Positions 7,907 through 17,033 are shown, counted from the first letter of the stretch. The stretch: 55,449 nt of DNA from Actinophytocola sp. (GCF_009379765.1 NZ_WHTD01000038.1:1-55449), one strand, 5' to 3'. Translations and numbers: made by a program. The notes: generated by a model from the letters alone, not told the origin.

Positions 7907-9502
7907 GTGTCCAGGCTCCCTGCTCCCCGCCGCGCCCTCGTGGTGCTCGCGGTCTCCGCGCTGGCCGTTCTCGGCGCCGGCGCGCAATCCTCGGCCTCTC
8001 CCGATCACCATCCGCCCAAGGAGTCGCGCATGAACCAGGTGATACCGGCCCCGGTGTCGGTCACACCTGACCGCCACGGCGGCGAGTTCCGGCTGACGCC
8101 GGACACCGTGATCCGGGTCGACCGCGGGGCGAAGCGGGTCGGCGAGTACCTCGCCGACCTGCTGCGACCGGCCACCGGCTACCGGCTGCCGGTCACCGAC
8201 GACCGCCATGGCGACTCCGCCATCTCGCTGGACCTCGGCAAGGTGGACCCGCGGCTCGGCGACGAGGGCTACACGCTCGACGTCGACCGACGCGGCGTGG
8301 AGATCAAGGCCCGCACCGCGAAGGGCCTGTTCAACGGCGTGCAGTCGCTGCGCCAGCTGCTGCCCGCGCGGATCGAGAGCCGGTCGGTCGCCCGCGGCCC
8401 GTGGACGGTGCCGGCCGGCCGGATCGTCGACCAGCCCCGGTTCGCCCACCGCGGCGCGATGCTCGACGTCGCCCGGCACTTCTTCTCGCCGGAGGAGGTG
8501 AAGCGCTACATCGACCAGATCTCGATGTACAAGATCAACACGCTGCACCTGCACCTCGCGGACGACCAGGGCTGGCGGATCGAGATCAAGAGCTGGCCGC
8601 GCCTCGCGACCTACGGCGGCTCCACCGAGGTCGGCGGCGGCCCCGGCGGGTACTACACCCAGGAGCAGTACCGCGACCTGGTCGCCTACGCCGCCGAGCG
8701 GCAGATCACGGTCATCCCGGAGATCGACATGCCGGGGCACACCAACGCCGCGCTCGCCTCCTACGCCGAGCTGAACTGCGACGGCGTGGCGCCGCCGCTG
8801 TACACCGGGACCGAGGTCGGGTTCAGCTCGCTGTGCATCGACAAGGAGATCACCTACCGGTTCGTCGGCGACGTGCTGCGCGAGCTGGCGGCGCTGACCC
8901 CTGGCGAGTACCTGCACCTCGGCGGCGACGAGGCGCACGTGACGACCGAGCCGGACTACATCAAGTTCTTCCAGCGGGTGCTCCCGATGGCCGAGGACCT
9001 CGGCAAGAAGGTGGCCGGCTGGCACGACCTGCTGAAGGCCTCGCCGCTGACCTCCGCGCTGCCGCAGTACTGGGGCACGACGGACTCGAACCAGCTGGTG
9101 ACCGACGCTGTGGCGCGGGGCAACAAGGTCCTGCTGTCGCCGGCGAACAAGTCGTACCTGGACATGAAGTACGACGAGAACACCCCGCTCGGCCTGTCCT
9201 GGGCCGGCTACATCGAGGTCGACACCGCCTACGGCTGGGACCCTGGCTCGTACCTGCAGGGCGTGCCGGAGTCGGCGGTGCTGGGCGTCGAGGCGCCGCT
9301 GTGGTCGGAGACGCTGGAGATCAGCGACCACATCGAGTTCATGGCGTTCCCCCGGCTGCCGGCGATAGCGGAGCTGGGCTGGTCCCCCTGGTCGACCCAC
9401 GACTGGGAGTCGTTCCGCACGAGGCTGGCCGCGCAGGCACCGCGCTGGACCGAGCTGGGGATCGACTTCTACCGCTCGCCCCAGATCGACTGGCCGGCCT
9501 GA
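7907..9502 (+). CDS. Secreted beta-N-acetylhexosaminidase, GH20
   Basis: This enzyme removes terminal GlcNAc/GalNAc from chito-oligosaccharides and glycans by substrate-assisted catalysis. The GTG at 7907 follows AGGAGGA. Residues 1-31 form a secretion signal (RRALVVLAVSALAVLGAGAQSSA). A GH20b-like domain spans about 45-170 and the catalytic barrel about 178-500. The catalytic Asp341-Glu342 pair lies in HLGGDEAH. Substrate-binding segments LHLHLADDQGWR, PEIDMPGHTNAA and the late Trp motif APLWSETL are all present. Length (531 aa) is normal. It supplies GlcNAc for the adjacent importer and shares its operator type. Confidence 0.95.
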   Translation: MSRLPAPRRALVVLAVSALAVLGAGAQSSASPDHHPPKESRMNQVIPAPVSVTPDRHGGEFRLTPDTVIRVDRGAKRVGEYLADLLRPATGYRLPVTDDRHGDSAISLDLGKVDPRLGDEGYTLDVDRRGVEIKARTAKGLFNGVQSLRQLLPARIESRSVARGPWTVPAGRIVDQPRFAHRGAMLDVARHFFSPEEVKRYIDQISMYKINTLHLHLADDQGWRIEIKSWPRLATYGGSTEVGGGPGGYYTQEQYRDLVAYAAERQITVIPEIDMPGHTNAALASYAELNCDGVAPPLYTGTEVGFSSLCIDKEITYRFVGDVLRELAALTPGEYLHLGGDEAHVTTEPDYIKFFQRVLPMAEDLGKKVAGWHDLLKASPLTSALPQYWGTTDSNQLVTDAVARGNKVLLSPANKSYLDMKYDENTPLGLSWAGYIEVDTAYGWDPGSYLQGVPESAVLGVEAPLWSETLEISDHIEFMAFPRLPAIAELGWSPWSTHDWESFRTRLAAQAPRWTELGIDFYRSPQIDWPA

Positions 9503-9518
9503 CGCCAGTCGGGCAGTC

Positions 9519-9559
9519 GGGCCCGGCGCCAGGTACCGCACCCACCTGGCGCCGGGCCC
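9519..9559. terminator. Bidirectional terminator hairpin
   Basis: A perfect 16-bp stem (9519-9534 with 9544-9559) around a 9-base loop lies between the convergent hexosaminidase and TetR genes and can end both transcripts. Confidence 0.8.
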
Positions 9560-9568
9560 GTCCCCGTT

Positions 9569-10126
9569 TCAGCGGACGTTCGCGCCGATGCCGTTCAGCA
9601 AGGTGTCCACCACGAGGTCCGCCGCCTGGGGCGGCTCCAGGTCCGGGAAGCGGTGGGCCGCGAGGGAGACCAGCTGGTCCAGCGTCGCGCGGCCCCAGCC
9701 CGGCGGCAGGTCGGAACGCAACAGGCCCTCCGCCACGAGGCGGTCCACGAAGGCGTCCAGGCGGGACCGCACGCGCTGGCGGCGTTCCTCCGTGGCGTCG
9801 TCGCCGCTCTCCAGGCGGCCGAAGTCGACCGGCCACTGGCGGCTCACCGGCAGGATCAGCTCCACGTACCGGTGCAGCGCCACCGCGACCGGCGCCTCCA
9901 TCAGCCGCGCCTCGTCCAGCACCTGCTCGCCGGCGTCGAGCTTCGCGTTGAACAGCGCCACCAGCAGCGCCTCGCGGGTGGCGAACCGCCGGTAGACGGT
10001 GCGCCGGTCCACCCCGGCTTCGGCGGCGATCGTCGCTATCGAGATCGACGGGTCCGCGGCCAGCAGCGGGCGCCGGTCTGCAAGACCGCGTCCAGGTTGC
10101 GCACAGCGTCGGCCCGCACATGCCAC
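9569..10126 (-). CDS. TetR-family regulator, apparent N-terminal frameshift
   Basis: The helix-turn-helix (ISIATIAAEAGVDRRTVYRRFATREALLVALF) and a C-terminal ligand domain ending in VDTLLNGIGANVR identify a TetR regulator. The open frame starts at ATG 10126, but its first 25 residues are unlike the family. The other frame, from GTG 10119, gives a typical TetR start (RADAVRNLDAVLQTGAR) that would join LLAADPS if one C were added near 10064-10072. So the gene has lost one base, or the assembly has an error there. If real, the repressor may be inactive or poorly made. No adjacent target is obvious; it is convergent with the hexosaminidase. Confidence 0.75.
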   Translation of the reverse strand: MACAGRRCAQPGRGLADRRPLLAADPSISIATIAAEAGVDRRTVYRRFATREALLVALFNAKLDAGEQVLDEARLMEAPVAVALHRYVELILPVSRQWPVDFGRLESGDDATEERRQRVRSRLDAFVDRLVAEGLLRSDLPPGWGRATLDQLVSLAAHRFPDLEPPQAADLVVDTLLNGIGANVR

Positions 10127-10380
10127 ACCTTACCCCTTGTGACACCTCCTGTGATGAGGGCCGCACAATAGTAGCTTTAAACACATGAACTGTCACATTA
10201 GAGTGGCATCTGCGACCCGTGCTTTCGCAGTGCTGGCCATCGGTCCCGCACCGCCAGCGCCGTGTCGACCCGTGGCGCCGCCGTGTCGGCGGACGGCGAT
10301 GGCAGCGGGGTGGTGACGCCACGCTGGTTCGACCCGGTCGGCTCGGCCACGCCACCAGCCGGCTCGACCACCTTCCGGAG

Positions 10381-11649
10381 CTACCGCTGACCGAAGTCGT
10401 GGACCTGCTCGACCGTGCCCGACAACCGGGCCCGCTCGGCGGCGAACACCGCGAGGTGCGACTCCAGCGACTCGGCGGGACCGGACAGGATGTGGGCGGG
10501 GTCGCCGGTGGCGACGGCCGTGGTGAACGCGTCGAGCAGGCCCGCGTCCCCGCCGCCGTGGGTGGCATCCGCGTCGTGGCCCGCGCTCGGCACCTCGTGC
10601 GTGGACACCTCGCCGGTGACGAAGTCGTGCAGCGTCACCCGCTCGCCGTCGCCGTCGAGGTAGCCGCGGGTGCCGAAGAGCTGGGTGTGGCGGTCGAGGT
10701 GCGGGGTGAACGCGGTCATCGTGAACGTGCCGGTGACCCCGCCGCCGAACTCGAGCGCCACCACCTGGTGGTCGACGACGTCGTTGTCGCACGCGTACAC
10801 GCAGCGCCCGTACGGCCCGTCGCGCAGCGCCGCCGCCACGCCGCTCTCGCTGACGTCGTCGGTGATCACGCTGACCGGCCAGCCGGTGCGGCCCGCGCGC
10901 AGCATGCCGAGGTAGAGCCGCGGCGCGGAGTACGCGCAGTCCGGCTCGACCGCACACGACACGCACCGGTCGGCCGCGCCCGCCGGCTGGTTCGACCGCC
11001 GGAAGTGGGACAGCGAGCCGAAACTGGACACGCGCTCGATGGGCCGGCCGACGATGTGCCGCAGCCAGTCGATGTCGTGGCCGGACTTGGCGAGAAGCAT
11101 GAACGACGCGGTGTCGCTGCGCCGCCAGTTGCCGCGCACGTAGGAGTGCGCGTAATGCCAGTGCCCCACCGGTTCCAGGTGCTGCACGCTCATGACGTCG
11201 CCGATCCGGCCGGCGTCGACGAGCCCCTTGACGAGCCTGGTGTAGGGCCGGTAGCGCAGCACGTGGCAGACGGCGAACAGCACGCCCGCCTCGACGACCG
11301 CGGCCACCAGCTCGGCGCACTCGGCCTCGGTGGGCGCGAGCGGCTTCTCCACCATGAGGTGGTACCCGTTGTCCGCCAACGTGATCGCGGGCCCGACGTG
11401 GTCGGAGTCCTGAGTGGTCACGATCGCCGCGTCGGCCAGCCGCGGCGCCGCGGCCAGCTCCTGCCACGACCCGAACGCCCGCTCCGGCGGCACCCCGTGG
11501 CGGCGCGCCAGCTCCTCGCGTTGGTAGGCCCGCGGCTCGGCCACCGCGACCACCCGCCCCCGGTCGGGATGCCCGGCGATCCAGCCGCCGTAGCCGAAAC
11601 CCCGCTGCCCCGCGCCCACCACGGCGAACGTCACCGGCCGGTCCATCAT
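10381..11649 (-). CDS. Gfo/Idh/MocA family oxidoreductase
   Basis: A 422-aa NAD(P)-dependent sugar or inositol-type dehydrogenase. The N-terminal Rossmann fold (VTFAVVGAGQRGFGYGGWIA) is followed by the family Glu-Lys-Pro motif in MVEKPLAPTEAE and a C-terminal catalytic domain with the usual LAKSGHDIDWL. The cluster CVSCAVEPDCAY (about residues 230-241) is a Cys-rich insertion seen in a subgroup of this family. Its start overlaps the stop of the upstream methyltransferase gene (ATGA), so they are co-translated. The substrate cannot be read from sequence. Bases 10127-10380 hold no convincing gene. Confidence 0.9.
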   Translation of the reverse strand: MMDRPVTFAVVGAGQRGFGYGGWIAGHPDRGRVVAVAEPRAYQREELARRHGVPPERAFGSWQELAAAPRLADAAIVTTQDSDHVGPAITLADNGYHLMVEKPLAPTEAECAELVAAVVEAGVLFAVCHVLRYRPYTRLVKGLVDAGRIGDVMSVQHLEPVGHWHYAHSYVRGNWRRSDTASFMLLAKSGHDIDWLRHIVGRPIERVSSFGSLSHFRRSNQPAGAADRCVSCAVEPDCAYSAPRLYLGMLRAGRTGWPVSVITDDVSESGVAAALRDGPYGRCVYACDNDVVDHQVVALEFGGGVTGTFTMTAFTPHLDRHTQLFGTRGYLDGDGERVTLHDFVTGEVSTHEVPSAGHDADATHGGGDAGLLDAFTTAVATGDPAHILSGPAESLESHLAVFAAERARLSGTVEQVHDFGQR

Positions 11650-12464
11650 GCCCTCCGATAGCCAGTCACCAGCACCGACGCGGTGATCCGCACCGGCTCG
11701 GGCAGGGCCGCCACCCGCTCCCGCAATGTCGCCACGCCGACGTGCCAGGCGCTAGGCCCCATGCCCACCAACGACAGTACGTCCTGGTGCGACAGTTCGA
11801 TGCCGAACTCGACCAGGTCCTGTGTGGATGGTCGAAGGTGCGGGGTCAGCCGGGCGGTCACCTGCTGGGCCTTGTCCGGCGCGACCGTGAGCAGGTCGAG
11901 CGCGGCCACGAGCGCGGCGAGGTGGTCCTCGGTGGGCGTCACGACTACGAGCCGCCCGCCGGCGGCGACGATCCGGTTCAGCTCGGCCGGGTTGCGCGGC
12001 GCGAACACGTTGAGCACCACGGAGATCGCGCGGCCACGCACCGGCAGGGCGCCCCACGCGTCGGCGCCGACCGCGCCGATCCTCGGGTGCGCGCGGGCCG
12101 CCCACCTCAGCGCCGGCTTGGCGACCTCCAGCGCCAGCCCGACGGCGTCCGGCGCCGCGTCGAGGACGGCGGCGAGGTAGTGGCCGGTGCCGGCGCCGAG
12201 GTCGGCTACGCAGCCCCGGACCTCGCCCGCCGCCGCGACGACCGCGCGCGTGATCGGCGCGTAGTGGCCCTTGCCAAGGAAGTCGGCACGCGCGGCCACC
12301 ATGTCGGCGCTGTCGCCGGACACCTTGCCCGGCACCAGGTTCACGTAGCCCTGGCGCGCGACGTCGAACCCGTGCCCGGTGGCGCAGCGCACCGCGGGGC
12401 CGGCGAGCGTCAGCGCCGCGCCGCAGTGCGGGCACCCGAGGTAGGGCAGGACGTCAGCGAGCAT
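11646..12464 (-). CDS. rlmA: RlmA-type 23S rRNA guanine-N1 methyltransferase
   Basis: A 272-aa SAM methyltransferase with the N-terminal zinc-binding module of the family (CPHCGAAL, then CATGHGFD), the diagnostic AREGYVNLL-like segment ARQGYVNLVPGK and a SAM motif (VADLGAGTGHYLAAVL). RlmA enzymes methylate G745 or G748 in hairpin 35 of 23S rRNA. The related TlrB and MyrA confer macrolide resistance, so a resistance role is possible, but no macrolide cluster is here. It overlaps the decarboxylase stop by 11 bp and the oxidoreductase start by 4 bp, forming a three-gene operon. Confidence 0.88.
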   Translation of the reverse strand: MLADVLPYLGCPHCGAALTLAGPAVRCATGHGFDVARQGYVNLVPGKVSGDSADMVAARADFLGKGHYAPITRAVVAAAGEVRGCVADLGAGTGHYLAAVLDAAPDAVGLALEVAKPALRWAARAHPRIGAVGADAWGALPVRGRAISVVLNVFAPRNPAELNRIVAAGGRLVVVTPTEDHLAALVAALDLLTVAPDKAQQVTARLTPHLRPSTQDLVEFGIELSHQDVLSLVGMGPSAWHVGVATLRERVAALPEPVRITASVLVTGYRRA

Positions 12465-13809
12465 CGGCCGCCAGCGCCTCGACCCGCCGGTGCAGCCGGT
12501 CGACGCGGGCCTCCGACTCGGGCTTCATCAATACGCTGCGCAGGAGCCGCGCGCCGCCGGCGTCGGCGGTCACGCCGGGATGCCTGCGCCCGAACGCGTC
12601 GGCGTCGACCTTGAGCACGGACAGGAACACCGGGTCGGCCTTGTCGTTCATGCCGTCGGTGAACACCCGCGCGCTGGCCGCGTCGACGGCCGAGAGCGAG
12701 CCGCGGCGCGGGAAGTACGCGAGGATGTCCAGCTCCGGCTGCTGGTAGAGATCGAGCTCCTCGGAGTCCTCGATGAGCTCCGCCCAGCCCAGTGCGGCCC
12801 GGCGGCCCGCCGCGAGGAAGGCGCCGAGCCCGTCCGGGGTCGGCGGGATCACCTGGAAGGTCAGCCAGAGCGCGGCCGCCGCGGCGCCGGCGCGGGAGCA
12901 CTCCAGGCTGATCTCGCCCAGGTGCAGGTCGGCGTCGGTGAAGTAGGTGTAGGGCGAGTCGTGCCGGTAGAAGCGGGCCACCGTCGGGTCGGCGAACAGG
13001 ACCGCGCCGCAGCCGTAGGGCTGGAGCCCGTGCTTGTGCGGGTCGACGACCACCGAGTCGCACCGGGCGATGGCGCGCCACGGCCGCGGGTCGATCCGCT
13101 CGTCCCCCGCCAGCAGGGTGAAGAAGCCGCCGTACGCGGCGTCCACATGCAACCGGACGCCGTAGCGCTCCTTGAGGGCCAACGCCTCGTGGATCGGGTC
13201 GACCGCGCCGAGCCCGGTGGTGCCGGCGGTGACGACGACCGTGCCGACCTCGCCCTTGGCCAGCAACGCGTCGAGCGCGTCGAGGTCCATCCGCCCGGCG
13301 GCGTCGACCGGGACCGAGTGGCCGGTCATGCCGAGCACCTGGCACATCCGCGCGTGGGTGTAATGGCTCTCCGCGCTGAACGCCACGCCCTTGCCCGGAT
13401 GCGACTCACGCGCGACGAACAGCGCCTCGAGGTTGGCGACCGTGCCGCCACCGGTGAGGTGCCCGAGGTGGCGGTCGAAGCCGAACATGCCGGCGAGCTG
13501 CGCGACGGCCTCGCGCTCCATGCGGGCGGTGGCCGGGCCGCCGTCCTGCGCGTGGTTGTTGGGGTTGACCAGCATCGCCGTGACGTAGCCCGCGACCGCC
13601 ACCGGGTGCGGCGGCTTGAGCATCTGGCCCGCGTAGTCGGGGTGGAAGTACGGGTAGTTGTCCGCGAGCTCGGTGAGCTCGGCGAACGCGGCACGAAACC
13701 GGTCGGGGTCGACCTGCTGGCACGGGTGCGCGGGATGGTCGGCGAAGCCGCGCTGCCAGCGCTCGACCGCGTCGACGCCCTGACGTAGCCATCCGGATAG
13801 ATCCGTCAT
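12454..13809 (-). CDS. PLP-dependent group II decarboxylase-like protein
   Basis: A 451-aa fold-type I PLP enzyme. The cofactor lysine is Lys259 in DPHKHG, the PLP-binding Asp is 223 in HVDAAYGG, and HLTGGGTVANLEAL marks the phosphate site. The family covers aspartate, diaminobutyrate, glutamate and aromatic amino acid decarboxylases and some aminotransferase-annotated members. The Gly-rich GMFGFDRHLGHLTGGG points to the pyridoxal-dependent decarboxylase group. The substrate is unknown. It is the first gene of the operon with rlmA and the Gfo/Idh gene, an association with no obvious biochemical logic. Confidence 0.88.
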   Translation of the reverse strand: MTDLSGWLRQGVDAVERWQRGFADHPAHPCQQVDPDRFRAAFAELTELADNYPYFHPDYAGQMLKPPHPVAVAGYVTAMLVNPNNHAQDGGPATARMEREAVAQLAGMFGFDRHLGHLTGGGTVANLEALFVARESHPGKGVAFSAESHYTHARMCQVLGMTGHSVPVDAAGRMDLDALDALLAKGEVGTVVVTAGTTGLGAVDPIHEALALKERYGVRLHVDAAYGGFFTLLAGDERIDPRPWRAIARCDSVVVDPHKHGLQPYGCGAVLFADPTVARFYRHDSPYTYFTDADLHLGEISLECSRAGAAAAALWLTFQVIPPTPDGLGAFLAAGRRAALGWAELIEDSEELDLYQQPELDILAYFPRRGSLSAVDAASARVFTDGMNDKADPVFLSVLKVDADAFGRRHPGVTADAGGARLLRSVLMKPESEARVDRLHRRVEALAADAR

Positions 13810-13847
13810 GCCCTCACGATCGCACGCCGAGAGCCCCCGAACGCGAC

Positions 13848-13884
13848 CGAGGGACGCCTCCCCCGCTCTGGGAGGCGTCCCTCG
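13848..13884 (-). terminator. Rho-independent-type terminator
   Basis: A perfect 15-bp stem (13848-13862 with 13870-13884) around a 7-base loop directly follows the LAETG protein gene and separates it from the decarboxylase operon. Confidence 0.8.
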
Positions 13885-13894
13885 TACGCGACGG

Positions 13895-14572
13895 TCAGCG
13901 GCGGGCGCCGCGCGTCCGCATGGTGAACAGCAGCGCGCCACCGCCGAGCAGCAGCATGGCACCGAGCGCGACCAGCCAACCCCCGTTGAAGCCGGTCTCC
14001 GCCAGTTCCTGCTCCTCGGCCGCGGGCGAGACATCCTCCGACGCCGACGAGGCCGGCGACGAGGTACTGCCTGGCTGCTCACCCTCCGACGAGGTCGGCG
14101 GCGTGTCCGTCGTGGTCTCGACGGGAGGCGTGGTGGTCTCGGTCGACTCGACGCCGCACGCGAACCAGTGGCTGATCTGCGCCGGCTTGCCGCTGGGCAC
14201 CAGCGGCGAGTGCAGGTCGATCCACGGCAGGTCGCCGAGGTCGCCGGGCTCGTACACGTTGTAGGCGTTACCGCCCTTGACGATCACGCCGACGATGTCG
14301 ATGCCGTCAGGCACGCCGCTGATCGTGAGGTAGGTGTTCGTATCGTCGGTGCCGGTGTCGCCCGTCCCGAACGTGACCGAGGTACTGCCCTCGAACAGCT
14401 CGGAGCAGTCCCGCGCGACCACGTTGCCCGCATGGGCGGTCGCGCGCTCGTCACCCGAGACGGGATCGTCCTGGTTGCGATCGGCGGTGGCGGTGTTGGC
14501 GAACCCGAACACGACTCCGGTGGCCAGAGCGGTGACTATCAAGGTTCTGCTGAGCGTTGTAAGCCGGTTCAT
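13895..14572 (-). CDS. Sortase-anchored cell-wall protein (LAETG)
   Basis: ATG 14572 is preferred to GTG 14578 because GGAG sits 6 bases before it. The product has a signal peptide (LSRTLIVTALATGVVFGFANTATA), a beta-type extracellular domain (about residues 30-150), a Thr/Ser/Pro/Glu-rich stalk (about 150-190) and the cell-wall sorting signal LAETG, then a membrane helix (GGWLVALGAMLLLGGGALLF) and a basic tail (RTRGARR). LAxTG is the class E sortase motif of actinobacteria. The protein should be linked to peptidoglycan. Ligand or role is unknown. No sortase gene is nearby. Confidence 0.87.
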   Translation of the reverse strand: MNRLTTLSRTLIVTALATGVVFGFANTATADRNQDDPVSGDERATAHAGNVVARDCSELFEGSTSVTFGTGDTGTDDTNTYLTISGVPDGIDIVGVIVKGGNAYNVYEPGDLGDLPWIDLHSPLVPSGKPAQISHWFACGVESTETTTPPVETTTDTPPTSSEGEQPGSTSSPASSASEDVSPAAEEQELAETGFNGGWLVALGAMLLLGGGALLFTMRTRGARR

Positions 14573-14673
14573 GTGCACTCCGGGGGTTGCCGATTGAACT
14601 GCCGAGTTCTATCACCCGCGCGCACACGGACCACGCGCAGGGTCCACTGTGCGCAGTCGTCGTTTGCGAACCG

Positions 14674-15105
14674 TTACCCGGCGGCGTGCTTCGCCAGGCC
14701 GTTGACGGCGGCCCCGATGAACCGGTCCAATGCAAAACGCAACATCCACCCCGTGCCGGGGTACTTCGGGCCGAAGCTGACCGTCCACGTGATCTCGGTG
14801 CCGCCGTCCTTGGGGACCAGGTCGACCACACCGCGGTAGTCGCGCACCGGCAGGCCACTCAGATGGTTGTACCGGAACTGCCGGTCGGGCTCGAAGCCGA
14901 TGATCTCGTCCCGACCCCGCACCCGACCGCTGACGAACACCCGAACAGCACCGACACCCTCCGGCTCGCCGTCACCCGCACGCTCCAACTCGAACCCGCC
15001 CAGCGACGACCAGACCGGCCACGTCGACCCGTCGCGGAGCAAGCGATACACCCCTCCCGGCCCCGCGGAGGTCCGTGCGGACTTCTCGATCACATAGCGA
15101 CGCAC
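14674..15105 (-). CDS. SRPBCC family protein
   Basis: A 143-aa START/Bet v1-like protein of the polyketide cyclase/SRPBCC superfamily: RSRREVW-type start replaced by [18 protein letters not shown], then [14 protein letters not shown] and the late strand-helix pattern [20 protein letters not shown]. Members bind hydrophobic ligands, and the ligand here cannot be told. The GTG start at 15105 lies within the direct repeat shared with 37.6-37.8 kb, where a damaged copy of this gene exists. Thus this copy appears to be the intact one at the left edge of the inserted island. Confidence 0.85.
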   Translation of the reverse strand: MRRYVIEKSARTSAGPGGVYRLLRDGSTWPVWSSLGGFELERAGDGEPEGVGAVRVFVSGRVRGRDEIIGFEPDRQFRYNHLSGLPVRDYRGVVDLVPKDGGTEITWTVSFGPKYPGTGWMLRFALDRFIGAAVNGLAKHAAG

Positions 15106-15170
15106 CCGCCGGATCCTAGGCGAGTTCCGCCGGAAGTGCCGGGTCGATCAGCTGTCAGACGACGCAGAAC
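15015..15170. repeat. Left boundary direct repeat of the island
   Basis: This 156-bp stretch matches 37647-37802 in the same orientation, with only scattered differences and two single-base indels. It covers the first ~30 codons of the SRPBCC gene, the intergenic spacer and the last few codons of a VOC gene that is intact only in the right copy. A further 14761-14806 block matches 37604-37649. After 15170 the left copy departs abruptly into gene relics. The pair flanks about 22.6 kb containing all biosynthetic genes. Confidence 0.85.
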
Positions 15171-15237
15171 CCACACCTCCGGCGGCAGCACGGCCTCCGC
15201 GAGGCATGCCATGTCGGCCAGGCTGGGCGACCCGGTC

Positions 15238-15645
15238 TCACCCATCGGTCCGGCGCTTTCGCAGATACTCGGCCGCCTCCGCGACCGCCCACCGGGAACC
15301 CTCGAGCACGCCCGACATCGTGAAGAACCCGTGCGCCATGCCGTCGTAGCGGGTGACCTCAGCCGGCACCCCGCCTCACGCAGCCGGGCGGCGTAGCGCT
15401 CCCCCTCGTCGCGCAGCGGGTCGTACTCCGCGGTGATGACCAGCGCGGGCGGCAGGCCAGTGAGGTCCTCGGCGAGCAGCGGCGACACCAGCGGGTCGCG
15501 CCCGGTCGACTCGGGGTCCGCCGAACTCGGCGATGAAGTCGACGTCGGAGCCGTCCGCGCCCAGTTCGGCCATCCGGTCCAGCAGACCGTAGATCACGTC
15601 GAGCAGGCCGCCCTCCATCTCGGCGACCCGGCGCGGGGTGAACAC
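15238..15645 (-). pseudogene. Chimeric relic: P450 fragment joined to alpha/beta-hydrolase fragment
   Basis: From 15645 leftward about 42 residues read as part of a cytochrome P450 ([20 protein letters not shown], then [20 protein letters not shown]), matching residues 114-157 of the P450 at 31.6-32.8 kb. In another frame from about 15530 the sequence becomes the C-terminal third of an HSL-type esterase ([29 protein letters not shown]). A one-base deletion near 15378 then shifts to the frame with YDGMAHGFF, which carries the expected catalytic His, and ends at the TGA at 15238-15240. No active enzyme can result. It marks a recombination scar at the island edge. Confidence 0.75.
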
Positions 15646-15668
15646 CTTCCTTCCCCGACGTGACGGCT

Positions 15669-15708
15669 CCGGGTCCCGGCCGCCGCGGTTGCGGCGGCCG
15701 GGACCCGG
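15669..15708 (-). terminator. Strong terminator hairpin after the SGNH hydrolase
   Basis: A perfect 18-bp GC-rich stem (15669-15686 with 15691-15708) with a 4-base loop starts 8 bases after the hydrolase stop codon. Confidence 0.85.
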
Positions 15709-15716
15709 AGAGCACG

Positions 15717-17033
15717 TCAGCGAACGATCAGGTTCAGTGGGATGGTGTCGGCCATCGCCTTGGAACCGACGTCGTTCGGGTGGATGTGGTCACCGGAGTC
15801 GAACTCCGCCTTCAGCTTCGTCGGGTCCGCCGGATCACGGAGGAGCTTGTCGAAGTCGACGACGGCGTCGAACTCGTAGCGGTGCTCGCGGATGTAGGTG
15901 TTGACCGCGTTGCGGGTGGCGTCCTTCTCCTCCGACCACACACTGCCCACGACGGTCAGTCCGTTGAACGGGCCGAGCGTGCCCATGACCACCTGGATGC
16001 CGCGCTGCCTGGCCTGCTGGTTGATCTGGCGCAGCGAGGCGATGATCTCGTCCGCGGGCTCGTTGTTCATCCAGATGTCGTTGATGCCCAGGTCCACCAC
16101 GACCGTGTGCAGCCCGGTCTCGGAGAACACGTCCTCGTTCATCCGGGCCAGCGCGTTCGTGCCGAGCGCGAAGTTGCCCGGGAATCCGCCGTCACCCGGT
16201 TCGTTGCCCTCGTGGTTGAGCCGCGAGCCGCCGAGGCCGAAGTTCAGCACACCCGGGATGTCGCCGCTGCGCACCTCGAGCAGCCGGTCGGTGAGCTGGT
16301 CGGGCCAGCGCAGGTTGCCGTTGAGCGTGGTGCCGTGCCCGTCGGCGAGCGAGTCGGCGAACACACCGACCGTGCCGCCCGAGTCCTGGCGCAGCACGTC
16401 CACCCCGGACAGGAAGAACCAGCAGCAGATCTGCTCGGTGGTGTAGCCCCCGCCGCCGGCCGCGGCAGCCAGGTCACCGGCGCCGACGAAGTTGGTCTGC
16501 CGGGTCGTCTGGTGGAACGTGGTCAGGCCGGTCGGCGTCGGGAAGAACACGCTGACCACGAGGTCCTGGTCGTCGGCCAGGCGCATGCCGACCGGGTCGC
16601 TGAGCAGCTCGGCGCCCCGGTTGATCGTCGCCGTCGGCGAGCCGTTGAAACGTAGCTCCCGCGTGGACGCGGCGTCGATGTCGGACAGTGCCGCCGTCGC
16701 GGTGTTCGGCTTGGCGACCGTGGCGCGGCCGACCTCAATCGCCTGCTCGCCGTGGAGGTTCGTCAGCCGGATCCGGATCTTGGCGCCTCCGACGGAGGTG
16801 TGCACGATCATGCGCGCGCTCTGGTTGTCCAACCCCACGAAGGACGAACCGCTGGCGTTGCCCCGGGTCACCGACGCGGCCCAGGTGCCTACCCACTCGG
16901 GGGACGTACGGTGCCCCCCGCTCCCCTGCCCGACCGCTTGCCCCGTGCTGGCGACCAGGACGGTCGAAACGACTGCGCCGAGCAGCCCCGTGGCGATCAG
17001 CGATCGCGAACGCCACTTCTTGGGAATCGTCAT
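15717..17033 (-). CDS. Secreted SGNH/GDSL hydrolase
   Basis: A 438-aa secreted esterase/lipase-like protein. The signal peptide (SRSLIATGLLGAVVSTVLVASTGQAVG) is followed by an N-terminal beta-sandwich (about residues 45-215), then the SGNH domain. The GDS block is VFADSLADG (Ser nucleophile), block II is NFGLGGSR, block III is DLGINDI and block V is DHIHPND (Asp-His). Similar actinobacterial proteins act on acylated polysaccharides or lipids, but the substrate is unknown. It is monocistronic, with a strong terminator. It lies inside the island edge but need not belong to the biosynthetic genes. Bases 17034-17294 should hold its promoter; I see no clear element. Confidence 0.9.
   Translation of the reverse strand: MTIPKKWRSRSLIATGLLGAVVSTVLVASTGQAVGQGSGGHRTSPEWVGTWAASVTRGNASGSSFVGLDNQSARMIVHTSVGGAKIRIRLTNLHGEQAIEVGRATVAKPNTATAALSDIDAASTRELRFNGSPTATINRGAELLSDPVGMRLADDQDLVVSVFFPTPTGLTTFHQTTRQTNFVGAGDLAAAAGGGGYTTEQICCWFFLSGVDVLRQDSGGTVGVFADSLADGHGTTLNGNLRWPDQLTDRLLEVRSGDIPGVLNFGLGGSRLNHEGNEPGDGGFPGNFALGTNALARMNEDVFSETGLHTVVVDLGINDIWMNNEPADEIIASLRQINQQARQRGIQVVMGTLGPFNGLTVVGSVWSEEKDATRNAVNTYIREHRYEFDAVVDFDKLLRDPADPTKLKAEFDSGDHIHPNDVGSKAMADTIPLNLIVR

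Noticed and set aside
7817..9541. 574-aa minus-strand frame opposite the hexosaminidase
   Set aside because: Antisense shadow typical of high-GC genes; no motif, and it covers a complete GH20 gene.
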